DNA of 64,000 nt, taken from the NCBI RefSeq assembly GCF_018437505.1, contig NZ_CP072467.1, positions 5,666,010 to 5,730,009 of the forward strand, read 5' to 3'. Numbering within the stretch: the stretch's first letter is position 1; every line of letters begins with the position of its first letter. Made by a program: the position numbers and the translations under genes. The notes under the pieces were generated by a model. That model was given only the letters and a program-made list of their open reading frames with translations, made no database searches and was not told the origin of the DNA. The DNA is from Spiractinospora alimapuensis (lineage in GTDB: Bacteria > Actinomycetota > Actinomycetes > Streptosporangiales > Streptosporangiaceae). This document shows, in pieces, positions 10,018 to 17,794 of this stretch.

Positions 10018-10092
10018 CCGCCAACTCCCCGTCGTTTCCGTGTGCCGTGGTCCGGACACTCCCCGACGTTACTGTGCGCGGATATGTGGGGC

Positions 10093-10518
10093 CTAGTCGC
10101 CGTTGGAGGCCGACTTGTGCCGCCGTATGCGCCACCGGCGGACGAACCGCTCCACGTCGACGGGAACGAGGTTCAGCGGTGGTCCCTCGGGCGGCCGCAT
10201 GTTCATTTCCCGGATGCGACGGTTGATCTCGGTGAGGATCTGGCGCACCTCGGCCTCGGAGGAGGCGTCAGCGGCGTCGGCCAGTGCCTGCTCGGCGGCC
10301 TTGCGCAGCGCCAGGGTGGGGGGAAGGTAGCTCAGCCCCTCGGCACGCATCTTCTTCTTGACCCACCACAGGTCGTCCCGGGGCCGGTCGATGTCCTGGA
10401 TCGGCAGCCCCGTCCCGGGTACGTCGTCGAACTCGCCGCGTTCCACCGCCTCGCGGATCTGCTTCTCCACCCAGGACTCGAACGGTTCGCCGGTCGGCTT
10501 TCGTTCGACCATCGCCAC
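10093..10518 (-). CDS. DUF1992 / DnaJ-homologue-C28 domain protein
   Basis: A 141-residue protein whose core, from VEKQIREAVERGEFDDVPGTGLPI to about residue 75, is the conserved domain called DUF1992, also described in DnaJ homologue subfamily C member 28. Bacterial members lack the J-domain and their biochemistry is not settled; a chaperone link is family knowledge only by name. The GTG at 10518 has GGAGG 7 nt upstream; the ATG at 10512 is an alternative. Confidence 0.85.
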   Translation of the reverse strand: MAMVERKPTGEPFESWVEKQIREAVERGEFDDVPGTGLPIQDIDRPRDDLWWVKKKMRAEGLSYLPPTLALRKAAEQALADAADASSEAEVRQILTEINRRIREMNMRPPEGPPLNLVPVDVERFVRRWRIRRHKSASNGD

Positions 10519-10729
10519 CCCCGGTCCTCCGGTCCCTCGGCCACGCCACCCGGCGGTTCGGCGGCCATGCCTTCAGTCTATGAGGCACGTCACCGCAGCT
10601 CTCGAGGTGTCCGAAGACGGCCAGCGACGCACTCATCGGCGGGTATGACGCCGATTGCGCGCATTGGTGATGGTGTGGGCGACGTGCCGACTCGAAAGAT
10701 CGATCGGGCTCAAGCTAGGCTCTGATGCC

Positions 10730-12034
10730 ATGCCCGGTCTCGATACCAAAGCCATCCTCGAAGGACGCCGACCCGGCCGGCACTCCGTCGGCCTGATCAT
10801 CGGCATCGGCGTCAGCGTGCTGTGCATGCTGCTGGTGTTCGGCTACTTCCTGCTGATGGGCGTGCTTGGGGCAGGCGCAGCCGGGGCCTTTGGTTTCGTG
10901 ATCAGCCTCGCCGCCGCCGTCATCCCGGTGTCGATCATCATCCCGCTCATTCTGCTCCTGGACCGCTTGGAACCCGAGCCGCCGCGGATGCTGGTGTTCT
11001 CGTTCCTGTGGGGTGCCGGGGTGGCCGTCCTGGCGGCGCTCATCCTCAACACGGTGGGCGGGATGTACTACGCGGTGCCCACGTTCGGTGCCGGCGGGGA
11101 GTACTTCACCGCCACGGTGATCGCGCCGGTCGTGGAGGAGAGCATGAAGGGGCTGGTGCTCCTGCTCTTCCTGTGGCGGCGTCGTAACGAGCTGAACTCC
11201 CTCACCGACGGCATCATCTACGCCGGTATGGTCGCGGCGGGCTTCGCCTTCACCGAGAACGTGTCCTACTTCCTGACCTCGTTCTTCGAGGGCGGCTTCG
11301 GTGGTTTCGCGTTCGTCTTCGTCCTGCGCGGCCTCGTCTCACCGCTGGGACACCCCATCTACACGGCGATGATCGGGATCGGGGTGGCCTACGTCGCCCT
11401 CAATCGGGGGCCCGGGCGGTGGGTCGCGCTGTTCTTCGGCTGGGTGGCGGCGGTGCTGCTGCACGGACTGTGGAACGGGTCCACCGCGTTCGGCTTCGGC
11501 GGCTGGGCGGTGGCCTACTTCCTGATCTTCCTGGTCCTGATCGGGATCATCGTGATCGCGGTCGTGGACCGGCGGCGCGTCATCGCGGCCATCGCCTACT
11601 ACCTTCCGCCCTACACCAACACGGGGCTCGTGACGGCCCAGGACATCCGGATGTTGAGCACCATGGGGGGCCGGAAGCTGGCCCGTCGGTGGGCACAGTC
11701 GACCGGTGGCCGGGGCGGGTACAAGGCGATGGAGGACTACCAGCTCGCCGCCACCGAGCTCGCGCTGATGCACATGGAGTGGGACCGGGGGATCGCCCGC
11801 CCCGACTGGCAGGCCCGGCGGGACTCCCTCCTGGCGCTGATGCACGTGGCCCGGGAGGCCTTCCTTGGCCACGTGCGCCAACCCGTGGCACCCACGTGGG
11901 CGGGCTCGGCGACCGACTCCGGGTTCATGCGGCGTGGCAACTTCCAACACATCATCGACCAGGCGCGCGCTCAGCAGCAGCAGCGGCCTAGCGGCCCGCC
12001 GCCGCAGCCCGGGGGCTCCCAGCAGGGGTGGTGA
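10730..12034 (+). CDS. PrsW-type intramembrane metalloprotease
   Basis: A polytopic membrane protein of 434 residues. The PrsW motifs are all visible: EExxK (E136, E137, K140), FAFTEN (E176, N177), H208 in GHPIY, and HGLWN (H245, W248, N249). In Bacillus, PrsW starts the cleavage of an anti-sigma factor; here the target is unknown. The hydrophobic N-terminal two-thirds precede a cytosolic tail of about 130 residues ending in Q/P-rich sequence. Its 3' end overlaps the 3' end of convergent ctaA by 47 bp. Confidence 0.9.
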   Translation: MPGLDTKAILEGRRPGRHSVGLIIGIGVSVLCMLLVFGYFLLMGVLGAGAAGAFGFVISLAAAVIPVSIIIPLILLLDRLEPEPPRMLVFSFLWGAGVAVLAALILNTVGGMYYAVPTFGAGGEYFTATVIAPVVEESMKGLVLLLFLWRRRNELNSLTDGIIYAGMVAAGFAFTENVSYFLTSFFEGGFGGFAFVFVLRGLVSPLGHPIYTAMIGIGVAYVALNRGPGRWVALFFGWVAAVLLHGLWNGSTAFGFGGWAVAYFLIFLVLIGIIVIAVVDRRRVIAAIAYYLPPYTNTGLVTAQDIRMLSTMGGRKLARRWAQSTGGRGGYKAMEDYQLAATELALMHMEWDRGIARPDWQARRDSLLALMHVAREAFLGHVRQPVAPTWAGSATDSGFMRRGNFQHIIDQARAQQQQRPSGPPPQPGGSQQGW

Positions 12035-13052
12035 CCTCGACGCGTTCCGCGGTGCCGAAGTACACGCGGAGGATGAGCACCCAGGTGACGACTGAGCCCA
12101 GGACGTGGGCGACCACGAGGCCCTCCGGGAGCTGCAGGGCGTACTGGGTGTAGCCGATCGCGCCCTGGGCCGCCACGGCGGCGACGAGGACGATCGCGTA
12201 GCGCCGCAGGTCCCGCGGGGCGCCGCTGCGCAGGAAGTTGACGAGGAGGGTGACGGCCCCCAGCGCCGTCGCCCATCCCAGGACGGCGTGCACCCGCGTG
12301 ACCGTGGGGAGGTCGAAGCCCCACCGTGGCGCCTCGAGGTCACCGCCCAGAGGGCCGGTGCCGGTGGTGACGACGCCGGCCGCGAGCAGCAGGAACCCCA
12401 CGACGGCCAACCCGGCAGCGAGCCGCCGCTGCCCCTCGTCGACCCGGGGGCGCAACTCGCCTCGGGGTTCGCGCAAGCGCAGGTAGAGGGCGACCGTCAC
12501 CACGAGCATGACCATCGACAGCATGAAGTGCGTGCCCACGGAGGCGGGGTGCAACCGGGTCCACACGGTGATCCCACCGACGACCCCCTGTCCGAGCACC
12601 CCGAGGGGGATGACCACGGCCATCCGCATCAGATCCGGGCGTCCGTGCCGGCCGTACCTGCGCCACAGCGCCACGACGACGATCACACCGACCGCCAGGA
12701 CGAGGAAGGTCAACATCCGGTTGCCGAACTCGATCGCCTCGTTGAGTACGGGGTGGTGGTCACCACCCGACGGAACGAAGCTGTCCGGAGTGCAACGCGG
12801 CCACTCCGAGCATCCGAGCCCGGACTGGGTCACCCGCACCGTCGCCCCCGTGACCGCGATCCCCGCGTTGACGGCGACGTTCCCCAACGCCCACCAACGC
12901 AACGACGCGTCACTCGGCTCCCAGATGGTGCGAGCGAGCAACACCAACGCGATCACACCCGCGACGGCGAAACCGACCTGCCATCCCCAGATAGGGACAC
13001 CGAGCATGTCCGCGGCCAGCACGGTCTGGGGTTCAGTGGAGAAGCCTGGCAT
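11988..13052 (-). CDS. ctaA: Heme A synthase (COX15/CtaA family)
   Basis: It oxidises the C8 methyl of heme O to make heme A for aa3-type cytochrome oxidase, in the cytoplasmic membrane. The 354-residue product has about eight hydrophobic segments. Conserved histidines sit in HHPVLNEAIEFGNRM, RLHPASVGTHFML, TRVHAVLGW and VVAHVLGS. The ATG at 13052 has no ribosome site but has a TACGCT box 7 nt upstream, so the mRNA is probably leaderless. The gene overlaps prsW tail to tail. Confidence 0.93.
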   Translation of the reverse strand: MPGFSTEPQTVLAADMLGVPIWGWQVGFAVAGVIALVLLARTIWEPSDASLRWWALGNVAVNAGIAVTGATVRVTQSGLGCSEWPRCTPDSFVPSGGDHHPVLNEAIEFGNRMLTFLVLAVGVIVVVALWRRYGRHGRPDLMRMAVVIPLGVLGQGVVGGITVWTRLHPASVGTHFMLSMVMLVVTVALYLRLREPRGELRPRVDEGQRRLAAGLAVVGFLLLAAGVVTTGTGPLGGDLEAPRWGFDLPTVTRVHAVLGWATALGAVTLLVNFLRSGAPRDLRRYAIVLVAAVAAQGAIGYTQYALQLPEGLVVAHVLGSVVTWVLILRVYFGTAERVEVTTPAGSPRAAAAGR

Positions 13053-13059
13053 ACGACAC

Positions 13060-13065
13060 AGCGTA
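13060..13065 (-). promoter_or_regulatory. Candidate -10 box of leaderless ctaA
   Basis: TACGCT on the minus strand ends 7 nt before the ctaA ATG, so transcription would begin at or next to the start codon. The sequence ACTACGCTGNGTCG is almost the same as that before purB. Confidence 0.5.
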
Positions 13066-13156
13066 GTAGGGCGCGCTGGTTCCCCTGTTCGGGGGCGGCG
13101 AATAGGGCTTGACCTGCGGTGTGAACCGGTTGCGGCGTGACGCCCGGCTGAGCCGG

Positions 13157-14137
13157 TTACTCGAGGTCGCAGACCTCGTCGGCGGTCTGCGCCTCGGGGG
13201 AGAGTTCGGCATGGGTGAATCCCCACGGTTCGCCGATCTCGGCGAGGCGCCCGTCGGCACGCATGTCGTCCACGACCTCGTTCACGGCTCGCCGTAGGTC
13301 GCCCTCGTCTGTTGGGAAGGTGAATCCCGAGTAGCTGCGCGGGCTTCTCGGGAAGGGGTCCGTGGTCTCCATCGAGTCGGCGTTGTCCAGTTGCTCGTCT
13401 TCGGCTTGATCGCTCAGCCACCACCGCAGGCGCACCGACTCCTCCGCGTATCCGTCGATCTCGCCCTCGGCCAACATTTCCGGAGCCTCGTCGATGGGTG
13501 CACGCACGGCTTGCTCCCTGTCCACCTCGACGTGCGCGGCGTCCCCCGGAGACCGGGAGATGCCGGTGATGAGGTCCCCGTCGTCAAAATCGGAGAAGTC
13601 CACGATTCCCTGCGGGGTCCGGGCCTCGACAAGGAACGAGCCGAGGTTCTCCGTCACTGGGTTTCCTGGTTGAGTGTCCTCGCAGGCGGTATGGAGTTCG
13701 TTCGGGATAACCAGGATGTCGAGATCATCGGTGTTTATGTGATCGGGGCTGTGGGCCAACGAACGCTCCACCAGTTCGATCTCGCCCGCGCCGAGTTCGG
13801 TGAACACCTCGTCCGCGAGTTCGGGAAAGAATCCCCTGGGGGCGCTCTCGAGATCAAGGGAATAGGGTTCCCGCTGCGGCATGCCGATCCGCACCGTCCC
13901 ACCGTCTTCGATTCGTTCCAGCGCTGAGTCGACCTCCTCGTCGTCACCCTCGGGAGACGCAAAAGGTGTGGGGGATTCCGAAGGGGTATTCGGCGACGGC
14001 GACGCGCTCTGTTCCGCGCGCACTTGCGCGTCATCGTGGTTCTGGACGTTGACGAGGGATACGCCGACCAGCAGGGCGACCGCGCCGGCACCCAGTACGA
14101 GGCCCGCGATGTGCCCGCTGCCTACGGACTTCGACAA
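13157..14137 (-). CDS. Secreted/anchored solute-binding protein, family 3 type
   Basis: A 326-residue protein with one N-terminal hydrophobic segment (residues about 9-30, LVLGAGAVALLVGVSLV) and then a Ser/Pro/Glu-rich linker, so it is exported or membrane-anchored with the bulk outside. The rest resembles a type-3 periplasmic-binding fold: GGTVRIGMPQREPYSLDLE near 77, a hinge region, and the closing ALxEIGEPWGF-like LAEIGEPWGFT. It is very acidic. No permease or ATPase gene is adjacent, so it may be an orphan receptor. TTG 14137 is taken as start because GGAGG lies 6 nt upstream. Confidence 0.75.
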   Translation of the reverse strand: MSKSVGSGHIAGLVLGAGAVALLVGVSLVNVQNHDDAQVRAEQSASPSPNTPSESPTPFASPEGDDEEVDSALERIEDGGTVRIGMPQREPYSLDLESAPRGFFPELADEVFTELGAGEIELVERSLAHSPDHINTDDLDILVIPNELHTACEDTQPGNPVTENLGSFLVEARTPQGIVDFSDFDDGDLITGISRSPGDAAHVEVDREQAVRAPIDEAPEMLAEGEIDGYAEESVRLRWWLSDQAEDEQLDNADSMETTDPFPRSPRSYSGFTFPTDEGDLRRAVNEVVDDMRADGRLAEIGEPWGFTHAELSPEAQTADEVCDLE

Positions 14138-14269
14138 CCAAATCCTCCCAGGAGTGGGGGTGAACCCAGGACTCGTCCGAGGGCGACGCTACCAACGCGG
14201 CCCCAGCATCGACGGCCCAGAGACTGACCGCTCCCGGACATATGCGTGCGGATGGCGCCGAGCGGTGGG

Positions 14270-14764
14270 TCACCGCGCCGCTTCTCGGAGGGAGGCGGTG
14301 ACACGGCGGGTGAGGAAGGTGCAGTTGCGTCCGCGTCGTTCGACCTCGCGCACGATGGTCCAGCCCTGAACGTCTTGGTAGTAGCGGACCAGGGCGGAGG
14401 AGAACGTTCCACGACGGACTTCTCCTCGCCCGGTCTGGCAGGCGTGGTCAAGTGCCCAGCGAGCGATGGTGTGCCCGAGGCGCTGGTTGTTGGGCGTGGT
14501 CCACGTGGAGGCGAGGAACACGGCAAGGATGGCACGCTCGGATTCGGTGAAGCCCCAGGGTGGGGACTCGTTGTAGACGCTGGTGCAGCCGAGCACCGTT
14601 GCGTCGTCGACGAGGACCCACATCGGAGTGTCGTCGCGGGTCTGGGCCGCGATGGCCTCGGCCGTATCGTCGGTGACGCGTAGGCCGTGTTCGCGCATCC
14701 ACTCCATGCGAGCGGTGACCATGGCGGCCACTGCGGTCGCGTCGGCGGGTGTGGCTTCACGCAT
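14270..14764 (-). CDS. GNAT family N-acetyltransferase
   Basis: A 164-residue acetyltransferase with the GNAT N-terminal MREATPADATAVAAMV, a central strand MWVLVDDATVLGCTSVY and the acetyl-CoA region LGHTIARWALDHACQ. The substrate is unknown. The ATG at 14764 has GAGGAG about 5 nt upstream. It follows the methyltransferase gene by 52 bp on the same strand and may belong to its operon. A decayed copy of its 5' part is seen near 44.5 kb. Confidence 0.85.
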   Translation of the reverse strand: MREATPADATAVAAMVTARMEWMREHGLRVTDDTAEAIAAQTRDDTPMWVLVDDATVLGCTSVYNESPPWGFTESERAILAVFLASTWTTPNNQRLGHTIARWALDHACQTGRGEVRRGTFSSALVRYYQDVQGWTIVREVERRGRNCTFLTRRVTASLREAAR

Positions 14765-14816
14765 GCGGCTCCTCGATACAGCTCGCCCTCGGCTTTGGGA
14801 AGTGTGGGGTCCGTCC

Positions 14817-15896
14817 TCACTCGTGGATGGTGAGTTCACCGTCGTGCTGGGTGACGCGGTAGGTGTCGTGGGCGGGGCGGCCGGCGAGCTGCCAGTCGGT
14901 CCAGGTCTGCTCGGCGACCGCCCAGAGGTCGGTGTCGCCATAGGTGACGGTCGGGCTGGTCTCGGCGTCGTTGAGGGGGACGCGGGCCCAGGCGGAACCG
15001 TCCCGCTTCTGGAGTTGGAGGGCGCGTTCGGCGCCGTCGGTCCACATGACGCGTTGGACGTCGGGAAGGCGGGAGGCCAGGAGTATCCGGTAGGCGTAGT
15101 GGTCTTGGATGATGCCCGCGGTGAGGCGGGTGGGGCGCGTCGCGGTGGTGGGGGCGTAGTCCAGACGTTGCGCGCCGGTGGGGGCGTTGGGGAAGCGGGC
15201 CGGCATGAAGGACACCGTGTGGCGCGTGAAACTCCCCTCCAGCTTTCTACCGTTGAGGCGCAGCGCGACGGCGCCGGACTCGATGCCGAGGTCGATCGCG
15301 GCGAGGATCAGCCCGCCTTGGGCGAGCTGGTCGATCCACGCCGGCGGGATATAGGGAACGGAGCAGGTGGCGATGATCCGCTCGACCGGAGCGTCGAGTG
15401 CGAGTTGGCGTTGGCGGCCGTCGCCGGTGGCGAGGGTGGGGGTGTAGCCGGCGGCGTTGAGACGTTGGCGCGCGGCGTCGACGACCTCGGGCTGGACGTC
15501 GATTGAGTAGACGTTCTCGCTGCCGAGGCGTTCGCAGAGCAGGGCGGTGGTGTATCCGGTTCCGGTGCCGATCTCCAGGACCCGCGTCCCGTCGTGGACG
15601 TCGAGGCCGCGCAGCATCCCGGCCATCAGGCCGGGCGCGGTGGAGGAGGAGGTCGGGATCCCGACGGTCCCGCCGTCGAGGGCGGTCACCAGGGTTTCGT
15701 CGGCGTAGGCACCGGCAGGATCCTCGGCGGCGGTGTGACTCAGCCAGTTTCCGTTGCTGGGGGTGTACCAGCGGGGGACGAGGACATGGCGCGGCACCGC
15801 CGCGAACGCCGGCGCCCACGTCTCGTCGAGGACTCCGTTGGCGCGGAGCTGGGCGACTAGCCGGTCACGGTGGATCTGGTGGGGATCGGTCGTCAC
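14817..15896 (-). CDS. PCMT-like methyltransferase of ATP-grasp (graspetide) systems
   Basis: A SAM-dependent enzyme of 359 residues related to protein-L-isoaspartate O-methyltransferase. Visible are AVPRHVLVPRWY (34-44), the active-site-type PTSSST (81-86) and the SAM motif VLEIGTGTGYTTALL (107-121), followed by an extended C-terminal half typical of methyltransferases that work with ATP-grasp peptide maturases. In such systems it methylates an aspartate of the modified peptide. The GTG at 15896 overlaps the stop of the upstream ATP-grasp fragment (GTGA). No precursor peptide gene is seen, so its present substrate is unclear. Confidence 0.85.
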   Translation of the reverse strand: MTTDPHQIHRDRLVAQLRANGVLDETWAPAFAAVPRHVLVPRWYTPSNGNWLSHTAAEDPAGAYADETLVTALDGGTVGIPTSSSTAPGLMAGMLRGLDVHDGTRVLEIGTGTGYTTALLCERLGSENVYSIDVQPEVVDAARQRLNAAGYTPTLATGDGRQRQLALDAPVERIIATCSVPYIPPAWIDQLAQGGLILAAIDLGIESGAVALRLNGRKLEGSFTRHTVSFMPARFPNAPTGAQRLDYAPTTATRPTRLTAGIIQDHYAYRILLASRLPDVQRVMWTDGAERALQLQKRDGSAWARVPLNDAETSPTVTYGDTDLWAVAEQTWTDWQLAGRPAHDTYRVTQHDGELTIHE

Positions 15897-16279
15897 GGGG
15901 GTCCTTCCAGAAGTTCATCGACGATCGCTTCCACGATCGGTAGTCCTGTCTCATGCTGGATCCAATCCCACTGGCCAGCGGGGTTGACCTCGAGGAACAC
16001 CCACTCACCATCGGGTTGCACGACGAAGTCCAGCGCGCCGAACCGCAGCCCCAACCGGGCCAGGAGGGCGTGCACGCCGTCGGCGACATTCTGGGGGACC
16101 GTCGTGGTCTCGTAGCGGAGTTTGCGGTAGTCCGACCGCCAATCGATGACGCCGGTGTCGCTGTCGGCGTGGACCGTGGCGGCGAGGAGTCGGTCACCGG
16201 CGACGGTGAGGCGGACCTCGTGGTCCTTGGGCACCCAGCCTTGGAACAGGTGCGCCGTGGCCTCAACCCCCTCCGCCAT
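15893..16279 (-). pseudogene. 5'-truncated ATP-grasp ribosomal peptide maturase (TgmB-like)
   Basis: These 128 residues match only the C-terminal third of ATP-grasp graspetide maturases: TAHLFQGWVPK, DWRSDY, then GALDFVV and the metal-binding VFLEVNPAGQWDWIQ. About 190 N-terminal residues, including the N-domain and P-loop lysines, are missing. Only 140 bp separate the fragment from the next gene, filled by two terminator hairpins, so the missing part is not simply in another frame. The ATG at 16279 gives an open frame but lies inside the conserved domain. It is coupled to the downstream methyltransferase by a GTGA overlap, the usual maturase-methyltransferase order. Most likely a deletion remnant. 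Confidence 0.75.
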
Positions 16280-16349
16280 TATCAGCGACGGCCGTGAGCT
16301 GAAACTGCTGTACACCCAGCTCCTCGCTGACCCCGACCTCTGAATGTCG

Positions 16350-16416
16350 GGCCGCCCTGCCTGGGAGGGTGAGGGGCGGGGCGGCCCGGTGGCCCGCGCG
16401 CCGGGGGGCGCGCGGG
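16350..16416. terminator. Two strong hairpins after the 100-aa gene
   Basis: GGCCGCCC (16350-16357) pairs with GGGCGGCC (16379-16386), and CCCGCGCGCC (16393-16402) pairs exactly with GGCGCGCGGG (16407-16416) around GGGG. They begin 4 bp after the stop of the minus-strand 100-aa gene and separate that cassette from the ATP-grasp remnant. Confidence 0.7.
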
Positions 16417-16419
16417 ACG

Positions 16420-16722
16420 TCAGTCGCCTTCCACGAGCAGCCTGTGCAGGCGTCGTTCCAGGGCGACGGTGCGGTCCAAGGGGAGGCGCAGATTGTCGTT
16501 GGCTGGGGAGGAGACCCATCCGTAGTCGGTGGCGATCATCAACAGGCTCCGCTCGCGCCTGCGGACAGTGACGACGCGCTGGGAGTAGCTGAGTTCGGTC
16601 ACGATCTCGTCCCGCTGTAGCCGAGGCGAGTGGAACGCGAGGTTGCGCGCGGCGACTTCGGTCCACACGGCTGTCCGGCCTGGCGAGCTGGGGGAACGTC
16701 GATCGCGTGGGGATGTGGTCAC
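16420..16722 (-). CDS. 100-aa protein of unknown function, third gene of a coupled cassette
   Basis: I do not recognise a named family. The basic N-terminal half includes RDEIVTELSYSQRVVTVRRR; the C-terminal half, IATDYGWVSSPANDNLRLPLD followed by RTVALERRLHRLL, is clearly homologous (18 of 42 identical, no gaps) to the partial protein at the right edge of the window, so it is a real protein family. The GTG at 16722 overlaps the stop of the GHKL ATPase gene (GTGA) and has GGAGGAG 5 nt upstream. Translational coupling suggests it is made in proportion to that ATPase and may be its partner. Confidence 0.7.
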   Translation of the reverse strand: MTTSPRDRRSPSSPGRTAVWTEVAARNLAFHSPRLQRDEIVTELSYSQRVVTVRRRERSLLMIATDYGWVSSPANDNLRLPLDRTVALERRLHRLLVEGD

Positions 16723-17144
16723 CAGGCTCCTCCGCTTCGTTGAGCTGGAACCAGAAGAGGGAGGTGGGCGGTGACGGTGCAGTGATCGTGGTGGGTGATG
16801 GTGGTCCAGGTTTCCGCCATGGCGACGACCAACTGGAGTCCGTGCCCGTGCTCGGCGAGGGGGGCGGGGCGCCTGCCCCACGCCGGGGTGGACTGCGTGT
16901 CGTTGCCCTGATCGGTGACACTCACCAATGCTCGGGTGGGCTGGATTTCTGTGGTGACGGTGAAAGTTCCACCGAGATCTCCGCTTCGGGTGTGCAGCAG
17001 CGCGTTGGTCGCGAACTCCGACACCACCAGCACAGCCTCTTCGATCGCGTCGTCATCGACCCCGTGCTTGGCCAACTCTGTACGGACCCAGGCGCGGGCC
17101 AGCGCCACACTTCCTGGCAGGCCAGCGAACCTCTTCGTGGTCAT
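16719..17144 (-). CDS. GHKL ATP-binding protein, anti-sigma-factor (RsbW) type
   Basis: A 141-residue histidine-kinase-like ATPase domain with no sensor or phosphotransfer part. The N-box is EFATNALLHT, the G1 box VTDQGNDT and the G2 box GHGLQLVV. Stand-alone proteins of this kind in actinobacteria act as serine kinases or anti-sigma factors, usually binding an anti-anti-sigma or sigma factor; none is adjacent. The ATG at 17144 overlaps the stop of the upstream 70-aa gene (ATGA), and its own stop overlaps the next start, so three genes are coupled. Confidence 0.88.
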   Translation of the reverse strand: MTTKRFAGLPGSVALARAWVRTELAKHGVDDDAIEEAVLVVSEFATNALLHTRSGDLGGTFTVTTEIQPTRALVSVTDQGNDTQSTPAWGRRPAPLAEHGHGLQLVVAMAETWTTITHHDHCTVTAHLPLLVPAQRSGGAW

Positions 17145-17353
17145 GACGACACCCCCACCACGGGCAGCGGCCCGGTCGCGAGGATCGACGTCACTGTTGA
17201 GGGATGGCTGAGGGCGGTGCCACACGACCGGCACCACGCATGAGATGGGCGACGGAAGAGGTAGGGACGAACCCGCGAATGACGGCGACGTGCATCACGC
17301 GAAGCTGGGGGTACAAGAATCCCGTCATCGCGAGTTAGGGTTCTCGCTGGCAT
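17141..17353 (-). CDS. 70-aa basic protein, first gene of the coupled cassette
   Basis: A short, arginine-rich protein with one Cys pair (AWCRSCGTAL) and no family I recognise. Evidence that it is real is contextual: AGGAGG lies 5 nt before the ATG at 17353, and its TGA overlaps the ATG of the GHKL ATPase gene. It may be a small regulator, a zinc-binding peptide, or a leader ORF whose role is to set translation of the ATPase. Confidence 0.55.
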   Translation of the reverse strand: MPARTLTRDDGILVPPASRDARRRHSRVRPYLFRRPSHAWCRSCGTALSHPSTVTSILATGPLPVVGVSS

Positions 17354-17437
17354 CAGTCCTCCTAAGACTGGTGTCCACGCCCCGGGGCAGTGCAAGCTGC
17401 CGCCGGGGTCTCGGGATGAGGTGACGTCATCGCCGGG

Positions 17438-17659
17438 TCACTCCGCAGATGCGAGACGCGTGCGGAGCCCCTCGGGAGACGGCGCCGTGAGGATCGATCC
17501 TCCGGAGACCGGAATCGCACACCATTCGCCAGGAACGTGATCTGGGCTCAGGGCGCGCCAAATCCGATAGGTGGCGAAGTCAGCCTGGAGCCGTTCCAGG
17601 GCGATGTCATCAGCCCAGGGCCCGTGAAGATCGTTACGGTCCATGGTCCGCGTCCACAT
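17438..17659 (-). CDS. Small 73-aa protein of unknown function
   Basis: The sequence ALERLQADFATYRIWRAL followed by GEWCAIP resembles short proteins that are common beside XRE/GHKL genes in actinomycetes, but I cannot name a family. ATG 17659 or 17644 may be the start; neither has a clear ribosome site. It lies between XRE regulator 1 and the 70-aa gene on the same strand, with a TCACCG/CGGTGA inverted repeat (17664-17689) just upstream. Confidence 0.5.
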   Translation of the reverse strand: MWTRTMDRNDLHGPWADDIALERLQADFATYRIWRALSPDHVPGEWCAIPVSGGSILTAPSPEGLRTRLASAE

Positions 17660-17663
17660 GCGA

Positions 17664-17689
17664 TCACCGTTTTCGCTATCGATCGGTGA
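17664..17689. promoter_or_regulatory. Inverted repeat upstream of the 73-aa gene
   Basis: TCACCG (17664-17669) and CGGTGA (17684-17689) are exact reverse complements 14 nt apart, directly before the 73-aa gene start. It could be an operator for one of the nearby XRE proteins; this is positional inference only. Confidence 0.35.
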
Positions 17690-17773
17690 CCTGGACGCTA
17701 CGCACTTCGATTTCCCTAATGAAGGGACAGGGCGTCAGGATTCACATTCCGTGCGGGTGGCGAATATGGACGA

Positions 17774-17792
17774 CCCGGACGGGTTGTCCGGG
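17774..17792. terminator. Hairpin after XRE regulator 1
   Basis: CCCGGAC (17774-17780) pairs exactly with GTCCGGG (17786-17792). It lies 3 bp beyond the minus-strand stop of the XRE-TPR gene. Confidence 0.5.
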
Positions 17793-17794
17793 TT

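Noticed and set aside
16261-16343. A short minus-strand frame containing EELGVQQFQLTAVADNGG, considered as a precursor-peptide end
   Set aside because: It has no start codon and no ribosome site, and no match to known graspetide or lanthipeptide cores that I can defend.
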